Source of the DNA: Poronia punctata
Lineage: Eukaryota; Ascomycota; Sordariomycetes; Xylariales; Xylariaceae
Length of the DNA stretch: 64,000 nt
NCBI GenBank assembly: GCA_022579005.1
Contig: MU401467.1
Location: forward strand, 186,001-250,000
Reading direction: 5' to 3'
Below the pieces are notes generated by a model. It saw nothing but the letters and a program-made list of their open reading frames with translations. It was not told the origin of the DNA and made no database searches. A program made the translations under genes and the position numbers. Shown here piece after piece: positions 49,501 through 60,760 of this stretch (its first letter is position 1; each line of letters starts with the position of its first letter).

Positions 49501-50416
49501 CCTCATGGTTTGGTCGCATGAGCACAAGGGTCACTTTAAAGCCAAGGTCAAGCACATTGTGGAGAGAATGATCCGCCGTTTCGGTTACGACCCCGTAGAT
49601 AAGAGCTGTCCCGAGGCAGACAGGAAATTATTAATCAACATCCGAAAGACCAAAGAGCGTAGTAAGCGGAAGCGGGATGCCGCCAAGGCCCAAGGCAACG
49701 GGGACGACGAACAGAATAGTAAGCGACGTGGTCGTTTTGAAAGCGAATACGACGAGGCCTTGTATAGCAGTGAGGATTCAGATGCGTCCGACGACTCCGA
49801 CGCCGATGAGGATGGCGCGTCACGCAAAGCCAAGAAGGGCGGCAACGCCTACATTATGGAGGACGAAGATGAGCCACTAGATCTCTTAGACCGCAACGCT
49901 CTGGCTAGCATTTCTTCGACGAAGCCGGGTAAGCTACGCAAAGCGGGTAAGACCAAGATGAAGACAGATATGGATGGGAAACTCGTAGTAGGCGAGGATG
50001 ACGACGGCGCAGATGACGCAATGGTCATCGACACACCTGGGGAGGGTGGCGGCGTCGGCGCCTACGTTGCGGCGCTCAAGGGCAAGGATGCCGGCTACAG
50101 GGGTCGCGGTGGTCGCCTCAAGTTCTCGAACAAACGAGGACAGACTGACGACGAGGATGATGAAGAGATGGACGTCGACGAGAAGGACGTGTCGGCCATC
50201 AAGTCACACGTCAATAAGGCCAGGGGCGGCGGTCAATTCCGTGGAGCACGTGGAGCACGCGGTGGAGGGCGCGGCGGCGGCAGCTTCCGTGGAAACAGAA
50301 GCGGTAAAGGCGGCATTGCGTCCGGGAGACGTGGCCTCGGCGAGGAGAAGAGACGAGGTTCGTCCGGCCCATTTGGTGGCAAGGTCGGAAAGCCAAAGTC
50401 CCCTGGCAGGAGGTAA
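46593..50416 (+). CDS. RRP12: Ribosome-export factor RRP12
   Basis: HEAT-repeat protein that binds pre-40S and pre-60S particles and helps their nuclear export. Exons 46593-46655 and 46727-50416 give 1,250 aa, the normal size. The protein is mostly alpha-helical HEAT repeats; the NUC173/RRP12HD region lies around residues 370-660 (AWMLPILRDYVCNTNLQHF, KIYETIVNQTWSILPGYC, VAFDQAFAEMLANLLY). The end of the helical part has MLPRLPTMVPNLMVWSHEHKGHFKAKVKHIVERMIRRFG, strongly typical of RRP12. The C-terminal 200 residues are charged: acidic DSDASDDSDADEDG, then RG/GGR repeats (GGQFRGARGARGGGRGGG) and KGGIASGRRG. The start codon lies in a 21-codon first exon; splicing to ACTGTAGTT keeps the conserved KLDKIRSPNLQSQQQTVVIL segment. 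Confidence 0.95.
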
Positions 50417-51060
50417 GGGGAATTGGGTCGCCAGATCCTGTTATGCCTACCTATCTACTACTTGATACCCCTTCTCCGCAGTATATTACTGTGTTTGGAG
50501 ATCTTCGGAACGTCGTCTGAGCCTATAAAACCGACCGGTAGAAGCCTTACCCTGTCGGGAGTCTGTTATGATATGATCATTATGTTTATCCTGGCGTTAG
50601 AGAGGAGAATACGATAGAAACGACAAAAATGGACGGATATACTGAACAAAACTTAAACACTGTAACGAGCGATTGATTCTGTTCCTCAAGACTATGACGC
50701 TCTGTCACTGTTGCGTAGTCCAAAACAAAGTAGTATATACGGCAGGATGATTGGATACAGGTTATTGAAACTCTCCCGGGGAATAAGAAAAAAGAGCAAA
50801 AATCATTGAACTCCCTTGCTCCGCTAATAACGCCCGACTTATCCATGCTTTAACATTACCCGAGGCGACCACCCCGTCCAATATGAGCAGTACAAGGCTA
50901 GATATTCATTATGCCTTGTGAGCCCATGGGTATCCGCCCAAGGAGGGTTGAGATGGACAAACATCTATCCGTCCCCATTCTTTCCGCCCCAAAACATGAT
51001 ACGGGCACGTTCGTTTTCGACATGATAACGCCCAATCGCCTGTTTGCTTTGCCGGCTTCT
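50417..51060. other. Convergent spacer between RRP12 and VTI1
   Basis: 3' untranslated regions of both genes; no gene or repeat seen. Confidence 0.5.
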
Positions 51061-51928
51061 TTACCTGAACTTGGCAAAGATGACGGCAATTATAAGAATC
51101 ACGAGCACCGTGATGATGGCGATGGTGATCACCCGATTCGTAGCCATCCTATGACCACGTCAATAACCTAATCTCCTTTCCACGAAGGGTCTCCCGGAGA
51201 GTCAAAGGGAGACGAATTAGGGGAATATTTACCTACGGGCCATCCCCCTCAACGTCTTGACACTACGGTCGACATAACCCTCGCTCTCGAAGAGCATCTC
51301 GCCGGTATGCTGGATGGTCTCGCGCTGAGCGTGCAAGTCGGCAAGGGTGGAGGCGCCGATTGCCTCGGTCTCGTTAGCGAGGGCCTGGGAGGCGCGCAGA
51401 CGCTGCGACGACCGATCGAGACGATCGGTGCCCGCGAGCAGCTGCTGGCGCTGTTCGAGCTGGACATCGCTCGGGTTCGCGTCCGGATCATCCCGGTACC
51501 GTGAGCCGAAGAGGGCGGCGCGGTCGTCGGCCAGGACCCGCAACTTCCGCTTCGCTTTGTCGACGTCCGTCTCGAAGTTGCGCAGTCGCATGTTCACCTT
51601 GTTGCGGTTCGCCGAGGGGATGTTGAGTTTCTCGAGACGCATCTGTCCAATCTGCATGTGAAATGTTAGCGGGGGTCTGCTGTCTTTTCGCAGCCGCTGT
51701 TTAAGGAGTCGAGGCATTTCGGATAGGGGAAACGGGGGACGTAAGTACCAGCTCTTCAGCCTCTTCGAGGGCTCGCTCTGCCTGGGAGACGGCCGCTTTC
51801 CGCGGCTCGCCTTGTAGTTCCGGTATCTGGTCTAACTTTTGCGTCAAGTCGGCCTGCACGAGCTTGAACTCGGCCTCGTAGCTGCTGAACAGCTCAGAGC
51901 CGGCGTCGGTATCTAAAGGGTTCGCCAT
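51061..51928 (-). CDS. VTI1: Qb-SNARE VTI1
   Basis: Qb-SNARE for Golgi-to-endosome/vacuole and intra-Golgi fusion. Three exons, 51928-51749, 51651-51233 and 51148-51061, give 228 aa. The N-terminal three-helix domain begins MANPLDTDAGSELFSSYEAE and continues IGQMRLEKLNIPSANRNKV. The SNARE motif runs from about residue 135 to 195 (ASQALANETEAIGASTLADL, then AQRETIQHTGEMLFESEGYV), with the zero-layer Gln in that stretch. The third exon of 88 nt codes the C-terminal membrane anchor (VITIAIITVLVILIIAVIFA) and ends KFR. That last exon is too short to stand out as an open frame, but without it the protein would lack its anchor. Confidence 0.95.
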
Positions 51929-53836
51929 CTCGGTATCTGGTTCTCTCTCGCTTCGCTTCGGTTCGCTTCGGGCTATTCAATCGTGATTTGCTCGAACAAT
52001 TCCTTTTCTCTTCGTAAATTGCTTGCTCTGTTGTACTGTAAAGTGTGGTTTGTACAGAGAGAGGTGGCTGATCGAATCGTCAAGTGTAGTTGAGCAGTTG
52101 TAATTGGACGGTTGACGGTTGACGGCTGAGTATGATAGATTGGAGACGGATGGATGATGGTTGCGTAACGTGCCAAGACCGTCGGTCTAGGTCCAGGCAC
52201 CTTGATAATTCCAAATGCACTTCAAAGTTCAATGTAGCTGCCTACCCAGCCACACAGTGCAATCTCTTCATGCCACCTGGTTTCCAGCACAGTATTAGGT
52301 TCTTTACTGTACACTCTTACACAGTACCTACCTGGTGCTGGTCGTTCTCCATATATCTGGGTGAGGACTACATCTTTTCAGTTAATAGGAACAGAATAAT
52401 GCTTTGAAAGAAATACATGCTTCGAAAATGTAGTTTCCTTCCGTAACAAGAGAAATGACGGAACCTCACTCCCTAGGAAGTGTCACTTCCTCACAGGCTT
52501 TCAACCGATTCCCAAGACGCGAGGAGAGGTCGCGTAAATTGAGGTGGCTAGTGGTCCCAAAAACAGTTTAGCGTTTCCCCCAGCCCCGCCATGCTTGCGA
52601 GAGGATAAAAGACTGAGAATTTCGCTCCTCTCTTGCTTGTTTTCTTCTTCTTTTCTCTTTACAGAAAGTTGAATATCCCGAGATTGCAGTTATTAGGCTC
52701 TGCGTTCATCACATCTCCACGAACGTCGAGTTGTATTAGCCGGGTAGATCAAAATCAGGAGCTTTAAAGAATTGGATATTAGACGGCAGAAATGCCGCCT
52801 CTGAGTATTCGGTCCCGTTGAGCCTCGACATTACATTACCCCCCTTCCCCTTGTCTCGTCTCTATTCAGAGGAGCGCGTCCACGTGGCATAGTCGCTTTG
52901 TGGTGACAGCATGTCCGAAATTTTCTACAATAAGGAAAACTTATGAGTCTTGCAAGCATATTACAAGGTGCAATTTGGTGTTTCTGTAGGATAATCCTGT
53001 AAAGGCAGTAGTAGGCCGGCCACATGGATATTGTTCCAGTCATCGAAGGCAACCATCAGTGCTGTGCCTAAACTGTTTGTCGGTTCCACTACCTACACCA
53101 TGTCAATACGTTCCTGTCTGGCATGGAATACAGCTCACATAGCGGTATCCCCACACATAATCTTGAATATGGCAGCTTGTAGTTGAACCACGTAAGACGA
53201 CCGGGCAGTGATGTATCTGCAGTACCCGAGAAATAGGTTTGCATTGACAGAACCAGATAGGCAGGACCCCATTAGCCCATCATGCTGCTTTTACATCTGT
53301 TCAAGGCTGGCTGAAAGACATCTTTTAATAGCACATGTCAATAACTTGCCTCCTTGTATGATATACATTGATGGCCACATAGATGCAGATAATGTCTTAC
53401 TCGACGGCCGCCCAGACTTTTTTAGTAGATGTATCGGAAGCCAAACATAAAATGCCCGGGTGCTAGACCATTATATGAACGATTTCAACTGTTCCTTCCC
53501 CCGGAATTTATTCGTACCCTCGCTAAGGTTGCCTATGCTCTGGATATTTCCTTCGAGCACTTATTGGTTGGCAACACGTGTGAAAAGAATGAAGTCATCA
53601 ACAGTATTGGCATTTAAAGACCTTTTTAAGGTAGGTATCCTGACAACAACTTATGTGTTTCACCGCAACACTGCTCCAAGGTTGTGGCAAAACCTACACT
53701 TCACTCAAGGTACATATCTGCTTCGGCTTATATATAGTAGCTCGTTTCGCTCTCACCAAATACGACAAACTGGCTGGTGAAGACCAATGCGGGTGGTTTA
53801 CACGTGTAGAAAGACTTTAGAGAGGGGACAAAGAGC
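51929..53836. other. Gene-poor region upstream of VTI1
   Basis: VTI1 promoter at the left. A TATA-like word (GGATAAAAGA) followed by a CT-rich stretch near 52605-52660 looks like a core promoter, but I find no coding sequence after it; an unrecognised non-coding transcript is possible. Nothing else supported. Confidence 0.4.
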
Positions 53837-53844
53837 GTCTCAGT

Positions 53845-54411
53845 CAGGGTTGTTAATTTAGTATGTAGTAATTGGTACTACATGTAGTATTACTACATGT
53901 AGTAACGGTGTAGTAACAAGATCTCAATACTAATGTAGTATTAGTATAGGCTATTACTATACTACAAAAAATGTAGTAATTTTGTAGTAATTTTTAGTAT
54001 TACTACAATTACTACAAAAGTACTACAATAATTTTTCCGAATTTTTTCCGAATTTTTTTAATTTTTTTTGAATTTTTTAAATTGGTTTTTCTGCTTTTTA
54101 AATAATAAAAAATCAATTAAATAATATACAGTATATTTTCTTTTATATACTGTATATACACTGTATATATAATATTGTTTTGCTTTTTATACTGCTTTGT
54201 TTTATTTTATACAGTGTTTATACTGTTTTTTAATTAAAAAATTAGTATTTTGTAGTAATTGTAGTACTACTATATACTATAGTAGTATTACTACATATAG
54301 TATTAGTATAAACAATTACTAACCCTTGTAGTATTAGTATAGCCTATTACTAACTACATGTAGTATTAGTATAGGCATTTACTACATTAGTATTACTAAT
54401 TTACAACCCTG
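53845..54411. mobile_element. hAT-like MITE, 567 bp, complete with 8-bp target duplication
   Basis: The ends are imperfect inverted repeats, CAGGGTTGTTAATTTAGTA on the left and the complement of a tail reading CAGGGTTGTAAATTAGTA on the right. The CAGGG start is typical of hAT superfamily termini. The flanks carry the exact 8-bp duplication GTCTCAGT (53837-53844 and 54412-54419), the length expected of hAT transposases. The inside is AT-rich with no coding frame. Subterminal zones repeat TAGTATTAGTATA and the palindrome TACTACATGTAGTA, possibly transposase-binding sites. A core of T/A tracts includes repeated TTTTTTCCGAA and TATACTGTATATACA words. Non-autonomous; no transposase is in the window. 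Confidence 0.9.
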
Positions 54412-54419
54412 GTCTCAGT

Positions 54420-55495
54420 ATACGCAAATACACTGTCTGACTGTATGCCTCTCTCCTGAGTCCTTCCTCCTATAACGTTAATACACCGCCGATTGAATAA
54501 TATTTGTATATTTCCAGTCACCTGATGATCGACATAATGACGAGATGCCTCAGCGTTGGCAGTAATCTAGGCGCGCTAAGCCATGCTGCGCCGCATGAGA
54601 GCTGTTCTAACTTTTGCATGTTTTTCAAAAGAGGAAGCAATAGTTTGCAGATAAACCGTAGCAGCCTGCCACTATATCGCTATAAATGCTTTTATAAGAG
54701 TCCGGGTCAACCCTGTCCACATACCTCCTCAACCTACGAGTAGATGTTGCTCATTTATTACCAAGTCGACTTATTTACCTACGTGTATATACCTACCAGT
54801 TCATCATTCAGCGCTTGATTGTCGACGATCGAGATCCCTACCCCTTTCAAGACCCTTGGGCACATCTAGAATTTTGAATCGAACAACAAATCGAGGCCCC
54901 GATTAAAAATATCCGCTTGAAATCGCCGGCCACTTGATTGACTCTCACGCTTGTCGCCGTCCACATCTAGGCTTGGAGGTTGGTATGCCAGCACGACAGT
55001 ACGACAATACGAGGGGGAGAAATACCCCGAACCATCGCTTGTAAGTAGGGCCCAAAGGTACCTAACCCCGGGGATGTTCTTCTCATGGACTTCAACTGGC
55101 GCTTGACGTGGTGGGACAAGTCATGAAAGCGTTTCAGAATACACCTGATCTGATTGCTTGGAAATTCTCTACCGTGGCACATATCACGTTTCTTTAACTA
55201 TCATCAAAATGTCTTGCACACACCACATGCATACAGAAGAGTATTGTTGGCCAAACGGGACGCAGCCAAGTAAACATGATATATCTCGTACCTGCATAGA
55301 CGTCATACCCACCTCCTAGGTACATCCGGACATTCAAGCTCTCTTCATTAGATATAGGCCGCTTCATCGCCTCGGCCGAAAGTTTACACATACTATGGGA
55401 TCATCGTTCACATCTGATCCCTCCTCTCAACCCGAAGATCGCCCTCGTCAATTCATTAGCAGCACCGTCATCCTTTCCCGGCAACATACGTACCA
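54420..55495. other. Spacer between the MITE and the FAD oxidoreductase gene
   Basis: Promoter of the plus-strand gene lies at the right end. Small open frames on both strands are unsupported. Confidence 0.5.
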
Positions 55496-57185
55496 ATGAC
55501 ATCCTCTGTTAACTGGGTTCCTAGGAAAACCGTAGCCATTGTAGGCGGCGGTTCCGCTGGAATCGGCGCTCTCTGGGCTTTAAACCGCACACATCATGAT
55601 GTGTACCTCTACGAGGCAGCCGAGCGCCTAGGCGGCCATGCGAACACGGTGGAATGGAGGAAAGGCAGGTTCAGTACACTTGTCGACACTGGCTTCATCG
55701 TACTGAACACGGTTACATATCGTATGTACCCTGATACTTGCACATCTACCGGAACGCCTCGACTGACACATCGATACTAGCTAATTTCCTCAATTTCCTA
55801 CGAAGGCTCAAAGTTCCCACAGTCTCCACACAGATGACTTTCGGTGTTTCGCGGGACAGAGGGGAGTTTGAGTGGGCAGGTAATAGCCTAGAGGCTATCT
55901 TCTGCCAGAGGAGGAACCTCTTTTCGCCGAGGATGTGGAGGTTGATCTTTGATATCGTCCGCTTCAACAAGTTCTCCTTGGATCTTCTAAGGGACGATCA
56001 AGTCGGACCCAACAGAAGCCCCCCGGCAAAGAGGAATTGGGAGTCTATCGGACAGTACCTTGAAAGACAAGGCTATTCCGATACTTTTCGAAACGACTAT
56101 CTCATCCCCATCGCGGCGGCAGCCTGGAGTATGAGCCCGAACCAGTGTATTCTCGAATTTCCCATTGAGACTCTAGTGAGGGTTATGTGAGTTTACGATA
56201 ACAATACCCAAGCTCCGCTAAAGTACTAACGAATGGATTTAGGTGGAACAACCGTCTCCTAAGCACCTTCACTTCAAGGCCAGAATGGCTAACCCTGGAA
56301 GGTGGCGCCAAGTCGTACGTTGATGCGGTCATGAGGGGATTTCCTCCGAATCACCTCTTTCTGAAGACGGCGGTGAAGAGCATCTCGAACGAGCGTGACG
56401 GCCGAGTGAGGCTGCACCTAGAGAATGGTAAAAGCGAAGTTTACGACCATGTTGTACTGGCAACCCACGGAGACCAAGCCTTCCAGATCATCAGACCCTC
56501 GGCTACCCGGGAAGAGATGGCGATCATGTCGCACTTCAGGACATCGGAGAACACATGTGTCCTTCATTCTGACACGTCACTTATGCCCAAGCGACGAAAG
56601 GCTTGGTCTTCGTTCAACTACCTCACTGCCTCATCTCCTTGGACAGGCAAAGACATCGACCAGGTCTCCCTGACTTACAACATGAACGCGCTTCAACACA
56701 TTCCCCACCAGGGCTTTGGTACCGTCTTAGTCACGCTAAATCCTATTCAAGAGCCCCGGGAGGAGACAGTGCAGGGACGTTACTGCTATTCTCATCCTGT
56801 ATTGACGCCGGCCGTTATACAGGCACAGGAGGATCTCGAATACATCCAGAACAAGCGTGGAATCAGCTACGCCGGAGCATGGACTAAGCATGGATTTCAC
56901 GAAGACGGCTTTAGCAGCGGTTTGCACGTCGCTATGGCCCATCTTGGCGCGCGGCTTCCCTTTGAGTTTGTGGACTCTACCTCTACTGGTGGGAAAGAAC
57001 CCGAGCTGGGTATACTGGATTGGCTTATCCGAATCGTGATTCTGGTCATCCAAATACTCCTGATTGACCTTCCGGGAGGAATCCTGTACAAGATGAAGAG
57101 CAGCGCTTCACGGATACAGTTTCCGATCAACCCAAGCAGACTTTATAGGACGCGCGAACGGTCAGGGTATGGAAAATTGGCTTAA
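55496..57185 (+). CDS. FAD-dependent amine-oxidase-like oxidoreductase
   Basis: Three exons, 55496-55721, 55781-56186 and 56243-57185, give 524 aa. The dinucleotide-binding motif VAIVGGGSAGIGAL is at about residues 13-26, followed by the acidic strand end VYLYEAAERLGGHANTV. Next come VDTGFIVLNTVTYPNFLNFL, the substrate-domain segment with YLERQGYSDTFRNDYLIPIAAAAWS, the second FAD strand VYDHVVLATHGDQA, and PWTGKDIDQVSLTYNMN. Close to the C-terminus GLHVAMAHLGARLPFEF matches the usual flavin-contact region. A hydrophobic helix (DWLIRIVILVIQILLIDLP) after the fold suggests membrane association. It belongs to the COG2907-type predicted NAD/FAD-binding proteins; in bacteria these often neighbour cyclopropane fatty acid synthase genes, but no such partner is here. 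The substrate is unknown. Confidence 0.87.
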
Positions 57186-57745
57186 ACACACACGTTCTTT
57201 GATGCCCTGGCATTTCATTGAGAAGAAAAGCACATGTATATAATCAAGGGTATTCGGGGCTCAAGGCGTTATCGGGTTTCTTAGCGTTCGGAGTGTTCTT
57301 CTAGGGTTACGTATTAGGGACTGTCAGGGTGTTGAGATTTATTTAGGATAATCAAGGTAGACATAACTTGAAGAAATTCATAGGGTATTTTCTTACGAGG
57401 TTGCCGAAACACATGAGTCATGAGTATATTAACAGCATCTAAAATGTGTCGTTGGGTTCAGCGACATGTTTACAAGAGATGTAACTGGAGTGAGTATGTG
57501 AATCTGAAGGCCTCAACTGTCTTCCGAGTTGCCTCTGCCGTAAGGGCCCGGTGGTAACCTTATTAGTGGGGCTTTTTACACCCGTAGCTAACCCCTGTAG
57601 TTGATCCGCGGCGCTATTCCTGATTCGACATCGAAGCTTTATACGAGTACTTGTAACAGCATCTCAAAGACCTCCGGAAATCATCGTGGTATTCAGGCCA
57701 ATTCGACGTCGAGAGTCGCAAAAGTCTCCGGCACTCGCAACCACG
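57186..57745. other. Spacer between FAD oxidoreductase and COX11
   Basis: Contains the COX11 promoter. Nothing else recognised. Confidence 0.5.
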
Positions 57746-58887
57746 ATGAATCCCCTCCCCCGTTTCACATGGAGAGCACTCCAATCGAAAACCGCATGGG
57801 CATGTTCCTCATGCCGTCAGGAACTCGCACGGGCGAGGCAATTGCTTGCCAGACCAGCTCGTAGACCCGTCTCGAATACGACGAAAGTACAACAAGGGCA
57901 AGGACAAGGACAAGGAAAAGGACAGGCGCATGCTCCGTCGATGGATCAATTGCGCGCACATTACAAACAAAAAAACCGGACGACAATGTATGCCAACCCA
58001 TGCTGAATTCCCACGGACCGAAAACGAAACTGCTGTTTTGAGATTTGAGGGAGGCCATATGCTTATTTGATATGTACTTCTGCGCCCGTCTTAGGTTATA
58101 TACACTCAGTATCATCCTCGGCACAGTCGCGTTTTCGTACGGTTCCGTCCCCATGTATAAGATGGTCCGTCTTGTCTCTTCCAGTCCCTATACACATCCC
58201 ACGTCTTTCCCCTTCGCCTGCTGACCTAGCCGCCACTACGATTAGATCTGCCAAACAACAGGCTGGGGCGGCCAACCAATCCGAGCATCCGGACACGGAG
58301 GATCTTCCTCGGACGATCAAGACCAAGCATCGCGATTGATACCGGTGAAAGACGCGCGGCGAATCCGCGTGACGTTCAACGCCTCCGTCTCGGACGTGTT
58401 ACCGTGGAAATTCGTGCCCCAGCAGCGCGAAGTACGAGTCCTCCCGGGGGAGACGGCGCTGGCATTCTACAAGGCGACGAATAAGAGCGACACCGACATC
58501 ATCGGCGTGGCGACGTATAGCGTCACGCCCGGCCAGGTGGCGCCGTATTTTAGCAAGATCCAGTGTTTCTGTTTCGAGGAACAGCGGCTCAATGCGGGCG
58601 AGACGGTCGATATGCCGGTTTTCTTCTACCTCGACCCGGATCTGCTCCATGATTTGAATATGAGGGGTATTAATGAGGTTACGCTGAATTACACCTTTTT
58701 CAGTACGTTCTCTTCCTTCCTTCTTGCTTTCTAAGATCCTAGCCCCTTTTAACTTTATTCTATTCCGTATTGGATATGGAGTTTTGGCCTTGTTGTTGCG
58801 CAGTGAGCTGACATTTTTTTCTTCTTCTTTCCTACAGAGGCTAAATATGATGATAACGGGAAAATAAAAAACATCCCGGGGACATAG
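57746..58887 (+). CDS. COX11: Cytochrome c oxidase assembly protein COX11
   Basis: Inner-membrane copper chaperone that supplies CuB of cytochrome oxidase subunit 1. Four exons, 57746-57987, 58095-58164, 58246-58702 and 58838-58887, give 272 aa. The first exon codes a presequence (MNPLPRFTWRALQSKTAWAC) and a Gln/Gly repeat (QGQGQGQGKGQ). The second, of 70 nt, completes the membrane helix (LYTLSIILGTVAFSYGSVPMYKM). The third holds ICQTTGWGGQP, the beta-sandwich (LPWKFVPQQREVRVLPGETA, TYSVTPGQVAPYFSKIQ) and the copper-binding CFCF motif. The last adds KAKYDDNGKIKNIPGT. All family hallmarks are in place. Start chosen for the presequence; no other in-frame Met precedes it nearby. Confidence 0.95.
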
Positions 58888-59817
58888 GACCTGTCTTTCT
58901 AGACTAGATTTATTTGTACATTAAGTTGTAACAGACTATTAGACACACTTTTTGCCCGGGCCCTTCAGATACCCGGCTTCGGATAAGGGGGGAAAGAAAT
59001 AGTAACGTATATCATTATCGACCTCCTGTTAAAGAGAATGTCAGGACCTACTTCCAAGTACACAGACTTCTCTATATCCAACAACAGTCATTCTTTATAC
59101 GTCCTTCCCAGCCTCGGCTTTACATCTTGGAAAGATTGGACTATATAATCTCATCCCGCATCACCATCTTTTTGTTCTTGTAATATCAATGATGATCTTC
59201 TGAGTAACAGTACCTACCCCACAGTATTCACACAGTGAAAGAGAACTACCTAACTGCCACAAAACACGTACCACCAGCCACATGACCCCTTGATCCACTT
59301 CGGTGCATTAGTGGGTAGCTGAATCGAGCTACGTCACTTGTTCAACATTTCCAGCCAGCCAGTCAGTCACGATCACAAGCTCTGAATAATAGCTCCTGCG
59401 GTCCAGACACAGCAGACAACAGACAGCTGGAGATGCCTGCGTATTTTTACCAGATATGTACGATACACGAGCGATAGTCTTCCGGAGCTAGGCTACAGCT
59501 TCTCATTCCATTTTGTAGCCACAGGTTTCGACACAATAACCATCTACCGACACCCGAAAGTACGAATACGACTTGTTTGGTGAAGAAGCTACCTACCTAA
59601 CCTACCTACCTACCCACGTTATTCGACAACAGAGCGCTTCTAGGTAGTGCTGTGCTGCCACATTTCCGACAATACCTAATTACCTACCTGACAAATAAAC
59701 AAGAATCCGACAACAGTCCCTTTCCACGAAAAAAAAGAAGAAAAAAAACCCCCCCAGACCAAAACCACGATTCTCGGCAAAAGGCACCCCCCTCCAAAAA
59801 AAACCCCCAAGAACAAG
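58888..59817. other. Spacer between COX11 and the small membrane protein
   Basis: Includes a CCTA-type microsatellite (about 59590-59615, CTACCTAC words) and A/C-rich leader sequence before the next start codon. No gene seen. Confidence 0.5.
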
Positions 59818-60435
59818 ATGTCCTCCACCCGCCGCCGCAAACCCTTTTCCCTCCCACCCTCCTCCGACGACGAAGAAGAAGAAGAAGGCCCAGCCTACGA
59901 CGAACAAGAACAAGAAGAAATAATCCATCTCCTCACGCGACAAAACGCAACTCGAAACGCACAATTCCGCATATTCCTCCTCTTCTTACCTCTTTTATCC
60001 GCCATACCTTATATACTTCTACTCTTTAAAAACACCAACGCAAACACAAACGAAAAGGGAAAAGGAACTGGAATGGCTTTGCTAGCTTTGACTAGTTTGG
60101 CTTGTACGACATGGACTTTGTGGTTTTTACCGCCTGGTGAGACGGGTTTAGATGGCAGGGGAAGAAAAGAAGGGGGGAGGGAAAAGGAAAGGGGAAAATC
60201 TCCGTTGGAGAGATATCTCCCTTTCTTGAATGCTGCGCTTTGTGCGGTTTTAGTCCTCACGGGACTCTTTTCAAAATCTCAGAGGTTGGTTGCGGCGCTG
60301 CATTGGGGACATGTCGGGTTGGCGAATTTGCCGGCTGTTGTCTATGGGGTTGTGGTCGTTGCTAAGATGCTTATGGGGAGTGTGGATCCTGAGAGGGAGT
60401 TGAGTGCTTTGCGGTATGAGTATAAGGGGGCTTGA
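59818..60435 (+). CDS. Uncharacterised fungal multi-pass membrane protein
   Basis: Single exon, 205 aa. An acidic N-terminus (SSDDEEEEEGPAYDEQEQEE) precedes four hydrophobic segments at roughly residues 52-71 (IFLLFLPLLSAIPYILLLF), 86-104 (MALLALTSLACTTWTLWFL), 133-150 (YLPFLNAALCAVLVLTGLF) and 168-186 (ANLPAVVYGVVVVAKML). A Gly/Arg/Glu/Lys loop links the second and third. The C-terminus VDPERELSALRYEYKGA is short and hydrophilic, and resembles the ends of small fungal ER-type membrane proteins. I do not recognise a named family. Start codon in a good context (CAAGATGTC). Confidence 0.75.
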   Translation: MSSTRRRKPFSLPPSSDDEEEEEGPAYDEQEQEEIIHLLTRQNATRNAQFRIFLLFLPLLSAIPYILLLFKNTNANTNEKGKGTGMALLALTSLACTTWTLWFLPPGETGLDGRGRKEGGREKERGKSPLERYLPFLNAALCAVLVLTGLFSKSQRLVAALHWGHVGLANLPAVVYGVVVVAKMLMGSVDPERELSALRYEYKGA

Positions 60436-60760
60436 TTTGATGATGACGATGATGGTAACGGAACCGGAACTGTGAAGCATGCATTGTTGGTTTACTTGTT
60501 TATAGCCATTGGTTTTGCTTTTCTGATGGGGTGGCTCTGTTCTAATATCTACCTACCTATCACTAGATGTGTTGAGCTTGAATTACATGGGAGCTCCCGC
60601 CATGAATAGGTGATGCGTGCCGCTATATTATCAGCTTTCATTTTGCCTATTTCCTCCAAATGACCCATGGCAAAGAACCGAATAGCTATAGTAGATTATC
60701 AGGAGCCAGGGTTTCCCCGCCCATGATGTTTAAGCCAGGCATGTCGATCCTGAACTTGGT
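60436..60760. other. Convergent spacer between membrane protein and Pho81-like genes
   Basis: 3' untranslated regions only; no further feature seen. Confidence 0.5.
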
